Source of the DNA: Natronohydrobacter sp.
GTDB lineage: Bacteria; Pseudomonadota; Alphaproteobacteria; Rhodobacterales; Rhodobacteraceae
NCBI GenBank assembly: GCA_007117255.1
Contig: SKGU01000196.1
Coordinates: 1 to 18,535, forward strand
Length of the DNA stretch: 18,535 bases
Direction: 5' to 3'
Position numbers and translations under genes: made by a program. Positions 7,503 through 14,897 of the stretch are shown here, in pieces (position 1 is the first letter of the stretch; every line of letters starts with the position of its first letter). The notes under the pieces were generated by a model that saw only the letters and a program-made list of their open reading frames with translations, was not told the origin of the DNA and did no database searches.

Positions 7503-8357
7503 ATGAGCGTTCAGACCCGCGCGACGCAGCGCGCCAACATGTCTTTGGCGATGCGTGCCTGGAATATTCGACGCAAAGCCCTCTTGATGGGTGAGGTTCA
7601 GGGGCAGGGATATATCGGACAGGCACTTGGCGTCGCTGATCTTCTGGCGACAAGCTATTTCCATGCGCTGGATTACCGTCCAGAGGAGCCCGAATGGGAG
7701 GGGCGAGACCGTTTTTACCTGTCCATCGGTCATTATGCGATCGCGCTTTATGCGGCGCTGATGGAAGCCGGAATCCTGCCCGAGACCGAGCTGGAAACCT
7801 ATGGCATGGATGACAGCCGCATGCCGATGTCGGGCATGGCCTCCTATACTCCGGGGATGGAAATTACTGGCGGCTCCCTGGGCCATGGTCTGGGCATTGC
7901 CGTGGGCGCGGCGCTGGGGCTCAAGCGCAAGGGCAATCCTGCCTTCGTCTATAATCTGATGTCGGATGGTGAACTGGGCGAAGGCTCGACATGGGAAGCC
8001 GTAATGTCGGCGGTGCAATGGAAGCTGGATAATCTGATCTGCCTTGTCGATTTCAATAACCAGCAGGCCGATGGACCTAGCCGCGATGCACTTGCGGTGG
8101 GAGAGGAGGCGCCGAAATGGGAAGCCTTTGGATGGCACGCGCAGGAGGTTGACGGCAACGATATCGCGGCCTTGGTTGCCGCCTTTGACACAGCCCGGAA
8201 CCTGCCCGATGCGCGACCGCGCGTGATCATTGCCAACACGACGATGTGCAAGGGGGTTCCTTTTCTGGAGCAAAGGGAAATCACCCATTTTGTGCGGGTT
8301 GAAGCCGATGAATGGGCCAAGGCGCTTGACGTGCTGGAAGAAGGAAAGCCGCAATGA
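7503..8357 (+). CDS. Transketolase, N-terminal (ThDP-binding) subunit
   Basis: This 284-residue protein corresponds to the pyrophosphate-binding half of transketolase. It shows His77 in LSIGHYAIALYAAL, His128 in GGSLGHGLG, and the ThDP/metal motif SDGELGEGSTWEA (154-166) ending with Asn185/Asn186 in LVDFNNQQADG. Ser replaces the first Gly of the usual GDG. With the next gene it makes a full two-subunit transketolase that moves a C2 ketol unit between a ketose and an aldose. AGGGAGGAG lies just before ATG 7503. The stop overlaps the next start by four bases (ATGA), the usual layout for a 1:1 complex. Split transketolases act in central metabolism but also in special routes, such as apulose-4-phosphate and sulfoglycolytic transketolases. 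The island context favours a dedicated catabolic role. Confidence 0.93.
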   Translation: MSVQTRATQRANMSLAMRAWNIRRKALLMGEVQGQGYIGQALGVADLLATSYFHALDYRPEEPEWEGRDRFYLSIGHYAIALYAALMEAGILPETELETYGMDDSRMPMSGMASYTPGMEITGGSLGHGLGIAVGAALGLKRKGNPAFVYNLMSDGELGEGSTWEAVMSAVQWKLDNLICLVDFNNQQADGPSRDALAVGEEAPKWEAFGWHAQEVDGNDIAALVAAFDTARNLPDARPRVIIANTTMCKGVPFLEQREITHFVRVEADEWAKALDVLEEGKPQ

Positions 8358-9385
8358 CACTTGCATCCATGGCGCGCAAATACGAAGCGCGTAAAGCCCC
8401 GGACAGGAAGGTCGCAACCTCTGCGATGATCGCCTCTCTGGCGGCAGAGGGATATGAGACGGTCGCCGCCCCTTTTGGTCATGCGCTTGTCGAGCAGGCG
8501 CGCGGCGATGACCGGATCGTTGGATTGTCTGCAGATCTATCGAAATATACGGATCTGCATATCTTCGCGCAGGCGATGCCAGAGAAGTTTTATCAAATGG
8601 GTATGGCTGAGCAGTTGCTTATGTCCGCTGCCGCCGGAATTGCGCGCGAAGGTTTTATTCCCTTTGCGACAACCTATGCGGTTTTTGCCAGCCGCCGCGC
8701 TTATGACTTTATCGCGATGGCGATTGCCGAGGAAAACCTGCCGGTCAAGATTGTTTGCGCCTTGCCCGGATTGACCACAGGCTACGGCCCCAGTCATCAG
8801 GCGACCGAGGATCTGGCGATTTTCCGGGGGTTGCCCAATCTGGTCGTGATTGATCCCTGCGACGCCTGTGATGTGGCAGGCATGGTGCCCGAAATGGTCG
8901 CGCATAACGGTCCGGTTTATGCGCGTCTGTTGCGTGGCAAGGTGCCGACGGTTCTGACGCGACACAAACCGGATTACAAGTTTCAGCTTGGGCGCGCGCA
9001 GATGATCCGTGAGGGGCGCGACGTGCTGGTCGTGTCCTCGGGCATCATGACGATGCGCGCGCTGGATGCGGCAGAGCAGCTTGCCGCAGAAAATGTCGAT
9101 GTGGCCGTGCTGCATGTGCCGACGATCAAGCCCTTGGACAAGGCCACCATCCTTTCCGAGGCCGCGAAAGGCGGGCGTCTGGTGGTCACGGCTGAAAATC
9201 ACACGGAAAACGGTGGTCTGGGTGAAGCCGTGGCGCGTGAATTGATGCTGGCGGGGACGCATGTGCCGTTCCGCATGATCGCGCTGCCGGATGCGTTTCT
9301 GGAAGCCGGTGCCTTGCCGACCTTGCATGACATGTATGGGCTTTCGGTCGCGCGTGTCGTGGCGCAGATCAAAAGCTGGCTCTAG
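8354..9385 (+). CDS. Transketolase, C-terminal (pyrimidine-binding plus C-terminal domain) subunit
   Basis: This 343-residue protein completes the split enzyme. The first ~40 residues are an extension. The pyrimidine-binding domain follows, with the catalytic Glu86 in MGMAEQLL that activates the thiamine ring, and the GPSHQATEDL segment (146-155, His148) near the active site. The C-terminal transketolase domain starts around residue 215. It overlaps the N-terminal subunit gene by four bases and is followed after 30 bases by the SDR gene, so the three are probably cotranscribed. No kinase, isomerase or phosphorylated-sugar enzyme is nearby. The donor ketose may therefore be unphosphorylated, or phosphorylated elsewhere. 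Confidence 0.93.
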   Translation: MTLASMARKYEARKAPDRKVATSAMIASLAAEGYETVAAPFGHALVEQARGDDRIVGLSADLSKYTDLHIFAQAMPEKFYQMGMAEQLLMSAAAGIAREGFIPFATTYAVFASRRAYDFIAMAIAEENLPVKIVCALPGLTTGYGPSHQATEDLAIFRGLPNLVVIDPCDACDVAGMVPEMVAHNGPVYARLLRGKVPTVLTRHKPDYKFQLGRAQMIREGRDVLVVSSGIMTMRALDAAEQLAAENVDVAVLHVPTIKPLDKATILSEAAKGGRLVVTAENHTENGGLGEAVARELMLAGTHVPFRMIALPDAFLEAGALPTLHDMYGLSVARVVAQIKSWL

Positions 9386-9415
9386 GAATTAAGTTATATC
9401 GGGGGGGTAGGTCAC

Positions 9416-10171
9416 ATGGGCCTGTTGGACGATAGAATCGCCATCATTACGGGTGCGGCAAGCCCGCGAGGATTGGGGAAAGCGACAGCGCGGCTTTTCG
9501 CAGAACACGGCGCGAGCGTGGTCATTATGGATCTGGACGAAGATCAGGCGCGTCAGGCGGCAGAGGCTCTGCCCGGCGACACGCATCTGGGTTTGGCGGG
9601 AAATGTGTGTCGCACAGAGGATTGCACGCGCGTCGCCCAGGCGGTGCTGGAGCGGTTTGGGCAGATTGACATTCTGGTGAATAATGCCGGGATCACCCAG
9701 CCGTTGAAGGTTATGGAGATTGCGCCCGAGAATTACGAGGCCGTGACAGATGTGAACCTGCGTGGCACGCTTTACATGTCACAAGCCGTCATTCCTGCGA
9801 TGCGGGCGCGCCAGCGGGGCAGCATCGTCAATATGTCATCGGTCTCGGCGCAGCGGGGTGGGGGCATTTTTGGCGGGCCGCATTATTCGGCAGCAAAGGC
9901 GGGTGTGCTGGGCCTGACCAAGGCGACAGCGCGCGAGCTTGCACCCGACAATATCCGCGCCAATGCGATCTGTCCGGGGTTCATCGCGACCGATATCACA
10001 GCAGGGAAGCTGACGGATGAGATGCGCGCGCAGGTTCTGGCCGGGATCCCGATGGGACGTGCGGGAACAGCGGAGGATGTCGCGGGTTGTGCGTTGTTTC
10101 TTGCCTCTGACCTGTCAGCTTATTGCACGGGATCCGAGATCGACGTGAACGGAGGGTCGTTGATTCACTGA
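9416..10171 (+). CDS. Short-chain dehydrogenase/reductase (SDR), classical type
   Basis: This 251-residue protein has classical SDR length. The nucleotide motif is TGAASPRGLG (12-21), two residues longer than the common TGxxxGxG. Asp39 ends beta-strand 2 and suggests NAD(H) over NADP(H). NNAG is at 89-92, Asn114, Ser142 and Tyr157-x3-Lys161 (YSAAK) form the catalytic tetrad. It resembles FabG-like sugar-alcohol dehydrogenases. Its place between a transketolase and a TRAP transporter suggests it oxidises a polyol or sugar acid hydroxyl to the ketone the transketolase needs (inference). A G-rich Shine-Dalgarno (about 9400-9409) precedes ATG 9416. The C terminus (GSEIDVNGGSLIH) is typical of the family. 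Confidence 0.92.
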   Translation: MGLLDDRIAIITGAASPRGLGKATARLFAEHGASVVIMDLDEDQARQAAEALPGDTHLGLAGNVCRTEDCTRVAQAVLERFGQIDILVNNAGITQPLKVMEIAPENYEAVTDVNLRGTLYMSQAVIPAMRARQRGSIVNMSSVSAQRGGGIFGGPHYSAAKAGVLGLTKATARELAPDNIRANAICPGFIATDITAGKLTDEMRAQVLAGIPMGRAGTAEDVAGCALFLASDLSAYCTGSEIDVNGGSLIH

Positions 10172-10221
10172 GTTTGCGGGCAAGGTCCGGCATGGCTGCG
10201 GCGCCGCGAGAGACACGGAAC

Positions 10222-10255
10222 TTTCTGAAATGAAAAGGGGCAAGTTGTTCAGAAA
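10222..10255. repeat. Dyad TTTCTGAA / TTCAGAAA
   Basis: Perfect 8-bp arms at 10222-10229 and 10248-10255 are separated by 18 bases. The core TTCTGA/TCAGAA recurs at 10302-10306 and 10311-10325, so this may be part of a regulator-binding array rather than an RNA stem. Confidence 0.4.
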
Positions 10256-10293
10256 AACGAACGAAATGTTAGATGTTCCTTGAGTGACTTTGC

Positions 10294-10325
10294 CCTGAAA
10301 ATCAGAGACCTTCTGATATATCAGG
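10294..10325 (+). promoter_or_regulatory. Leader hairpin 1 containing palindrome CTGATATATCAG
   Basis: CCTGA (10294-10298) pairs with TCAGG (10321-10325), and ATCAGA (10301-10306) with TCTGAT (10312-10317), around a five-base loop and a small AA/ATA internal bulge. The right side contains the perfect 12-bp DNA palindrome at 10313-10324. That size suits a GntR-family operator, and a GntR gene lies at the end of the operon. Confidence 0.45.
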
Positions 10326-10364
10326 AAGCTCAGCGGGAAATCAGCTTGTGTTTCTTGTGAGAAC

Positions 10365-10387
10365 TGGCGGCCAGAGGGGGGCTGCCA
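10365..10387 (+). promoter_or_regulatory. Leader hairpin 2
   Basis: TGGCGGCC (10365-10372) pairs with GGCTGCCA (10380-10387), with one G-U pair and a seven-base purine loop AGAGGGG. There is no T-run, so it is not a typical terminator. GC-rich stems of this size can arise by chance. Confidence 0.35.
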
Positions 10388-10428
10388 CGGCTGCGGCCGG
10401 AAACTGCGGAGAGTTTGAAAAGCTTGCC

Positions 10429-10450
10429 TGGGATGCCGCGTGGTATCCCA
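10429..10450 (+). promoter_or_regulatory. Leader hairpin 3 / 22-bp imperfect palindrome just before a Shine-Dalgarno
   Basis: TGGGATGCC (10429-10437) and GGTATCCCA (10442-10450) pair over nine positions with one G-U, around loop GCGT. AAGGAGG begins two bases later (10452-10458), with a TTG codon at 10463 in frame with dctP. It could mask or present that site in RNA, or act as an operator in DNA. Confidence 0.45.
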
Positions 10451-10504
10451 CAAGGAGGCTTTTTGCCAGGTGGCCGGCTTGCGCCACATAACAGGGAGGA
10501 AGAC

Positions 10505-11482
10505 ATGAAATTCACTCATATCGCTGCGGCAATGTGCCTTGGGTTGGCCAGCTTACCCGCCGCTGCACAGCAGTATCAGCTTTCGCATAATGCGGCGCCG
10601 GGGAACCCGAAATCGGATGCGTCCGACATGTTCGCGCAGCTTGTGAACGAGCGCACAGAAGGACGCATCACGATTGATGTCGGCGGGTCCGCACAATTTG
10701 GCGAGGATGCCGAAGCCATCACAAATATGCGCCTTGGCTCAATGGCGTTCAGCGCCAATTCGCAAGGCACAAGCTCTGCCATCGTACCTGAACTGGCGGT
10801 TTTGGGGCTGCCCTTCCTGTTCGACAGCCTGCCGCAGGCATGGGACGTGATGGACGGTCCGATTGGTGAACAGCTTGCCGAAGCTGCCGAGGCACAGGGC
10901 CTTGTAATGCTGGCCTATTGGGATAATGGTATCCGCCAGACATCGAACAATGTCCGGCCCATCGAAAGCCCTGCGGATCTGGCAGGTCTGCGCATCCGCA
11001 CGCCCCCGGACCCGATCACGGTGGATATCTTTAACGCGCTGGGCGCAAACCCGCTGCCTCTGGCCTTCTCGGAACTCTACATCGCGCTGCAACAGGGTGT
11101 TGTTGACGGTCAGGAGAACCCGCTTATCAACATTTACTCGTCATCGCTTTACGAAGTGCAGCGCTATATTTCGCTGACCGGCCACAAGTATGAAGCGACC
11201 TTCCTGCTCGCGTCCAAGATCATCTGGGATACGTTCTCGCCCGAGGATCAAGAGATCATCCGTCAGGCCGCAATTGAGGCAGGCGACTATAATCGCCAAC
11301 GCTCGCTGAATGACGAAATGGAGCTGCGGGCCACGCTGGAAGGCGAGGGTGTGATCTTCAACGAGGTCGACTCTGCCCCGTTCCAAGAAGCGACTCAGGC
11401 CGTTTATGACCAATGGCGCCAGCAATTCCCCGATCTCGTTGATGCCATCGTCGAGGCGGCGGCTGCCGCACGGACCGAATAA
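10505..11482 (+). CDS. dctP: TRAP transporter solute-binding protein, DctP family
   Basis: This 325-residue protein has a Sec signal (residues 1-21, ending PAAA before QQ), so it is periplasmic. It binds the substrate and delivers it to the DctQM membrane unit. The family fold is clear: Arg144 in DNGIRQTSN, Arg165 in GLRIRTPPDP (the position that usually clamps a carboxylate, or a sulfonate in sulfonate-binding members), and the ALQQGVVDGQENP signature (194-206). ATG 10505 is chosen for AGGGAGGA four bases upstream and because the signal peptide starts there. An in-frame TTG at 10463 has its own AAGGAGG but only four bases of spacing, and would add 14 polar residues before the signal. The ligand is expected to be an organic acid or sulfonate. 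Confidence 0.94.
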   Translation: MKFTHIAAAMCLGLASLPAAAQQYQLSHNAAPGNPKSDASDMFAQLVNERTEGRITIDVGGSAQFGEDAEAITNMRLGSMAFSANSQGTSSAIVPELAVLGLPFLFDSLPQAWDVMDGPIGEQLAEAAEAQGLVMLAYWDNGIRQTSNNVRPIESPADLAGLRIRTPPDPITVDIFNALGANPLPLAFSELYIALQQGVVDGQENPLINIYSSSLYEVQRYISLTGHKYEATFLLASKIIWDTFSPEDQEIIRQAAIEAGDYNRQRSLNDEMELRATLEGEGVIFNEVDSAPFQEATQAVYDQWRQQFPDLVDAIVEAAAAARTE

Positions 11483-11484
11483 AA

Positions 11485-12045
11485 ATGGCGCAGCCCAACT
11501 CATCAGGCAAGGCGGCTCCGGCCGCCTTGCGCTTTGCCAATCTCATTGGCAGAGCGCTGGAAGTCGTCTCATTGATCATTGCTCTGGCGTCACTGGTCGC
11601 GATGTTCCTTGCGCTGGTTGCCGATGTCATCGTTCGATACATGACGACCCGCGGGCTGGGCTGGCCGACCGAAGTACCCAACTTGCTGTTTCCGTGGCTA
11701 ATCATGGGGGGCATCGTTCTGGTCGCCCATCGTGGCGCCCATATCGCGGCAACGGCATTGATTGACATGCTGCCTATCCCCAAGGCACGCGTGCTGGCAC
11801 TGGCGACGCAAGTGCTGCTTGTCGGCACTTTCACTTCCCTGGCGGTGGTTTCGATCAAAGTGATCGGCGTTACAGGTCAGCAGGTGTTTCCGTTGACCCG
11901 CATACCCCAGTTCTGGGCCTATGCGGCCGTGACCTTTGGCTGTGGCGGAATCGCCATTGCCGCAGCGGTGAATTTCGTTCGCATCTTCTACGCCGCAGAT
12001 CCGCGCAGATTGATCGAGCAACCTTCTGCGGAGCATCAGATATGA
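11485..12045 (+). CDS. dctQ: TRAP transporter small membrane subunit, DctQ family
   Basis: This 186-residue inner-membrane protein has four predicted membrane segments (about 26-50, 65-85, 103-127, 143-167). DctQ features include an Arg-Tyr (IVRY) after segment 1 and a PWLIMGG-HRGAHI core in segment 2. ATG 11485 is two bases after the dctP stop without a clear Shine-Dalgarno, so translation is probably coupled. The first ~15 residues (Gly/Ala/Ser-rich) precede the conserved part and are encoded by a perfect 10-bp RNA hairpin. A later start such as TTG 11527 cannot be excluded. The stop overlaps the dctM start by four bases (ATGA). Confidence 0.9.
   Translation: MAQPNSSGKAAPAALRFANLIGRALEVVSLIIALASLVAMFLALVADVIVRYMTTRGLGWPTEVPNLLFPWLIMGGIVLVAHRGAHIAATALIDMLPIPKARVLALATQVLLVGTFTSLAVVSIKVIGVTGQQVFPLTRIPQFWAYAAVTFGCGGIAIAAAVNFVRIFYAADPRRLIEQPSAEHQI
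11507..11530 (+). promoter_or_regulatory. Strong 10-bp hairpin with a TCCG (UNCG-type) loop at the start of dctQ
   Basis: GCAAGGCGGC (11507-11516) and GCCGCCTTGC (11521-11530) are perfect reverse complements around TCCG (11517-11520). A UCCG loop closed by C-G belongs to the very stable UNCG tetraloop class. No T-run follows, so it is not a standard terminator. It could protect the 3' end of a dctP message or limit DctQM synthesis, since binding proteins are generally needed in excess over the membrane subunits. Confidence 0.65.
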
Positions 12046-13301
12046 CCATAGTGATGATCGTCCTTTTCTTTGCCCTGCTGATGTTATCCGTACCGGTGGG
12101 CTATTCGCTTATCATCAGCGCCATGGCAGCCATTCTCTATCAGGGCACAATTCCGCTGGTGCTTGTCGTCGTCAAACTGTTCCAGCCGTCGCAGAGTTTC
12201 CCGCTTCTGGCGATTCCGTTCTTCATTCTGGCGGGGTCGCTGATGATGTCGGGCAAGCTGGGAGAACAGCTTGTCAAATTCGCGGCGCGTCTGGTGGGCC
12301 GGTTTCATGGCGGGATCGGTCAGGTGTCTGTCGTTGGCTCGACCATCTTCGGCGGCGTATCAGGCTCGGCGGTTGCCGAAGCTTCGGCACTGGGCTCGAT
12401 GCTCATTCCCTGGCAGAAACGCGAAGGGTATCCGCCGGCATTTGCCGCAGCCGTCACCGCATCTTCTGCGGTTATTGCTGGCCTGATTCCGCCGTCTATC
12501 CCGCTGATCCTGTTTTCGACTGTATCAAATGTGTCAATCGCCGCGCTGTTCACTGCCGCGGTCCTGCCCGGCCTGATGCTGGCGGCAGGCATGTTGCTGG
12601 TCTGCTATCTGAGCGGCAGGCTGCGCAATTTCCCGCGCCTGATCGAGCAAGAGGACCGCAGGCATATTGGCAAGGTGCTTCTTACGGCGCTGCCTGCGCT
12701 GCTGATGCCAGTTTTCATTGTCGTGCTGCTGCGCGCAGGCATTGCCACACCGACGGAAGTCAGCGTGATTGCTGTTGCCTATGCGCTTGTGGTCAGTGCC
12801 GTGATCTATCGCGATCTGACCTTGCAGGGGATCTATTTCTCGCTGCTGACCACGATCATTACGACCGGGATCGTCATGCTGGTTATCATTGCCTCCAGTC
12901 TTGTTGGCCATGTGCTGATTACCGAGCGCGTTCCGACACTTGTCGCGATCTGGGCGCTGGAAACCCTGCAGGAGCCGTGGCTGATCCTGCTTATGATGAG
13001 CGCCATCATGCTGACGGTTGGCATGTTTCTTGATCTTCCTGCAGCGATCCTGCTGCTGGGGCCGATCTTTGTCGCTATCGGGCGCATGATCGGGCTGGAT
13101 CTGGTGCAGTTGGGGGTCGTGGTCTGTGTGAATCTGTCTATCGGGCTGTTCACGCCGCCTGTCGGGACGACTTTGTTCATAGGCGCGGCCATTGCGCGGG
13201 TCTCTATCGGGTCGGTCATCAAGGAATTGTGGCCCTTCTATCTTGTCGGGCTGACAGTGCTGTTGCTGATGATGTATGTGCCCGCGCTCACGATTTACTA
13301 A
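12042..13301 (+). CDS. dctM: TRAP transporter large membrane subunit, DctM family
   Basis: This 419-residue polytopic protein has normal DctM length with about 11-12 hydrophobic segments. Hallmarks are FFILAGSLMMSG near residue 61, the GSTIFGGVSGSAVAEASALG block (~101-120), and PPSIPLILFS (~150). A second, related half shows LTVGMFLDLPAAILLLGP and NLSIGLFTPPVGTTLF. It forms the ion-coupled elevator that moves the substrate released by DctP, using a sodium gradient in characterised members. It starts inside the dctQ stop codon (ATGA) and ends nine bases before the next gene's ATG, so the transporter and LtnD-type dehydrogenase look cotranscribed. Confidence 0.95.
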   Translation: MTIVMIVLFFALLMLSVPVGYSLIISAMAAILYQGTIPLVLVVVKLFQPSQSFPLLAIPFFILAGSLMMSGKLGEQLVKFAARLVGRFHGGIGQVSVVGSTIFGGVSGSAVAEASALGSMLIPWQKREGYPPAFAAAVTASSAVIAGLIPPSIPLILFSTVSNVSIAALFTAAVLPGLMLAAGMLLVCYLSGRLRNFPRLIEQEDRRHIGKVLLTALPALLMPVFIVVLLRAGIATPTEVSVIAVAYALVVSAVIYRDLTLQGIYFSLLTTIITTGIVMLVIIASSLVGHVLITERVPTLVAIWALETLQEPWLILLMMSAIMLTVGMFLDLPAAILLLGPIFVAIGRMIGLDLVQLGVVVCVNLSIGLFTPPVGTTLFIGAAIARVSIGSVIKELWPFYLVGLTVLLLMMYVPALTIY

Positions 13302-13310
13302 GGTTTGGAA

Positions 13311-14189
13311 ATGACAAAACACATTGCTTTTGTTGGTCTAGGCGCGATGGGCAGTGCCATGTCTGCGAACCTGTTACGCGCAGGGTTTACTGTGGCAGGC
13401 TACGACATGAACCGTAGGGCGGTCGAAGCGCTGGGCGCGCAAGGCGGAGTGGCGGCAGAAAGTGCGGCCGCCGCTGCGCGTGAGGCGGATGTTCTGATCC
13501 TGATGGTTGTCAACACGGCACAGGCGCGCGCTGTTCTGTTCGAGCAGGGCGCGCTTGACGCGTTGCCCGCCGGGGGGGCTGTGTGCCTGATGGCCACTTG
13601 TCCACCCGACGAGGTTCGCGCGCTTGCGCGAGAGGTCACGGCGCAGTCAAAGGTCTTTGTGGATTGCCCGGTTTCAGGCGGTGTCGCGGGGGCGCGGGCT
13701 GCAAGTCTGACCATTCTTGTGGCCGCGCCTTTGGGCGACCTGGAGGGGCTGCGCGCTGTGTTTGAGGCTATGGGCAAGCGCATTTTCCATGTCGGAACAG
13801 AGGCCGGGCAGGGCGCGAGCGTCAAGGCGATCAATCAGGTGTTGTGCGGCGTCCATATTGCCGCAGCCGCCGAGGCATTGGCGCTTGGCGAACGCGCCGG
13901 GCTGGACCCAGAAATCGTGCTGGAGATCTTGTCTGGGTCGGCGGCGGGAAGCTGGATGCTGTCGGATCGGGGACCGCGCATGTTGCAGGATACGCCCGAG
14001 GTTACATCGGCAATCGATATCTTTGTGAAAGATCTGGGCATAGCTTTGGAAACCGGGCGCGCGGCCAAGATGGGTTTGCCACTTGCCTCAATCGCGATGC
14101 AGCTTTTCCTTGCGGAAAGTGCAGCGGGCGGGGGGCGCGATGATGACAGTCAGGTCATTCGCGCCTATCGACGATTGAACGGGCTTTAG
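13311..14189 (+). CDS. LtnD-type beta-hydroxyacid dehydrogenase (L-threonate/erythronate dehydrogenase-like)
   Basis: This 292-residue protein belongs to the 3-hydroxyisobutyrate dehydrogenase superfamily. It has GLGAMG (9-14) and Asp32 (NAD-type Rossmann fold), the substrate loop VSGGVAGA (121-128), and catalytic Lys172 in VKAINQ with Asn175. The segment GVHIAAAAEALALGERAGLD, the VDIFVKDLGI-like stretch (DIFVKDLGIALE) and the DDSQVIR end resemble L-threonate/D-erythronate 2-dehydrogenases, from memory rather than a search. It would oxidise a sugar-acid C2 hydroxyl to a 2-oxo acid. The partner genes of the classical threonate route (DUF1537 kinase, OtnC aldolase) are absent here. ATG 13311 is preferred over the TTG at 13305, with AAGG upstream. 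Confidence 0.85.
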   Translation: MTKHIAFVGLGAMGSAMSANLLRAGFTVAGYDMNRRAVEALGAQGGVAAESAAAAAREADVLILMVVNTAQARAVLFEQGALDALPAGGAVCLMATCPPDEVRALAREVTAQSKVFVDCPVSGGVAGARAASLTILVAAPLGDLEGLRAVFEAMGKRIFHVGTEAGQGASVKAINQVLCGVHIAAAAEALALGERAGLDPEIVLEILSGSAAGSWMLSDRGPRMLQDTPEVTSAIDIFVKDLGIALETGRAAKMGLPLASIAMQLFLAESAAGGGRDDDSQVIRAYRRLNGL

Positions 14190-14222
14190 ATCACGCATGT
14201 TCCAGACGCATTTCATGGCAAA

Positions 14223-14897
14223 ATGACACAGGTCGAGATTCTATATCAGGCGTTGCGTTCGGATATCCTGAACATGGTTCTTGCTCCTGGCCTGCGATTG
14301 TCTGAACGCAAGATAGAGTCCAGCTATTCCGGGGCGTCGCGCACGCCCATTCGGACCGCACTTTTAATGCTCGAGGCCGACAAGCTGGTGCAGAAAAAGT
14401 TGCGCACATGGTTTGTGATGCCGTTGTGTATGTCACATATTCAGCAAGCCTGCGAATTTCGTGTCGGTCTGGAACGTGCGGGCCTGGTGCTGGTGCATGA
14501 ACGCGCCACATCAGAGCAGATCGACGCTTTAGAGCGGGCTTTCATCCCCGAAGATGCGGACCAGTCCCGTGAGGACTGGTTAAAGAGCGGGCGGGACTTT
14601 CATGTTGAGCTGATGCGTTTGTCCGGAAATGATCTGTTCGTCGATGCCATGCAGGATGTGATGCAGCGCCTTGCCCGTATCCGTTGGCTGGAAGTCATCA
14701 ATGAAGCCGGGCGTACGCGTACGATCATTGAGCATCGGGAAATCTTGCGTCATCTGCGCGCGGGCAATGTCGATGAAGCCTGTGAGGCTGCGCGTCGGCA
14801 CGCGCTGGAGACTCAGAAACGCCATGTGGACACGCTGATCGCCCTCTCGCGGCAATCGGGCTTTCAGATGGTGGGGTCTGCCTACCATATCGCATGA
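14223..14897 (+). CDS. GntR-family transcriptional regulator, FadR/FCD type
   Basis: This 224-residue protein has an N-terminal winged helix-turn-helix (about 3-68; SERKIESSYSGASRTPIRTALLMLE is the recognition region, here split as SERKIESSY and ASRTPIRTALLMLE). An all-helical FCD ligand-binding domain follows (~75-205), with candidate metal-binding residues in DFHVELM, EHREIL and the RRH near the end. FCD regulators usually bind small organic acids and repress neighbouring catabolic operons. Its position at the end of the TRAP/LtnD run makes it the likely local regulator. The palindrome CTGATATATCAG before dctP is a candidate target. ATG 14223 lacks a strong Shine-Dalgarno; a 33-bp gap separates it from the dehydrogenase stop. 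Confidence 0.92.
   Translation: MTQVEILYQALRSDILNMVLAPGLRLSERKIESSYSGASRTPIRTALLMLEADKLVQKKLRTWFVMPLCMSHIQQACEFRVGLERAGLVLVHERATSEQIDALERAFIPEDADQSREDWLKSGRDFHVELMRLSGNDLFVDAMQDVMQRLARIRWLEVINEAGRTRTIIEHREILRHLRAGNVDEACEAARRHALETQKRHVDTLIALSRQSGFQMVGSAYHIA
14559..14581 (+). repeat. Inverted repeat inside the gntR coding region
   Basis: ACCAGTCC (14560-14567) and GGACTGGT (14573-14580) are perfect complements around CGTGA, extendable by one G-U pair. It encodes part of the FCD domain (DQSREDW). Probably incidental, but it could form a hairpin in the message. Confidence 0.35.

Larger units (their letters stand above)
10172..10504 (+). promoter_or_regulatory. Structured leader / control region before the TRAP transporter
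   Basis: This 333-bp non-coding stretch lies between the SDR gene and dctP. In order it holds a dyad TTTCTGAA...TTCAGAAA, a hairpin at 10294-10325 whose right arm contains the palindrome CTGATATATCAG, a hairpin at 10365-10387, and a hairpin at 10429-10450. AAGGAGG (10452-10458) follows at once. A second site AGGGAGGA (10493-10500) precedes ATG 10505. No T-run follows any hairpin. It probably contains a promoter for dctPQM, and possibly an RNA-based control element or GntR operators. Confidence 0.5.

Noticed and set aside
7404..8417. Long minus-strand open frame opposite the transketolase N-terminal gene
   Set aside because: The plus strand has strong ThDP motifs and a good ribosome site; the antisense protein is His/Gln/Arg-rich and featureless.
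12534..13322. Minus-strand open frame opposite dctM
   Set aside because: Its Gln/Asp/His/Arg-rich sequence is the usual antisense image of a hydrophobic membrane protein.
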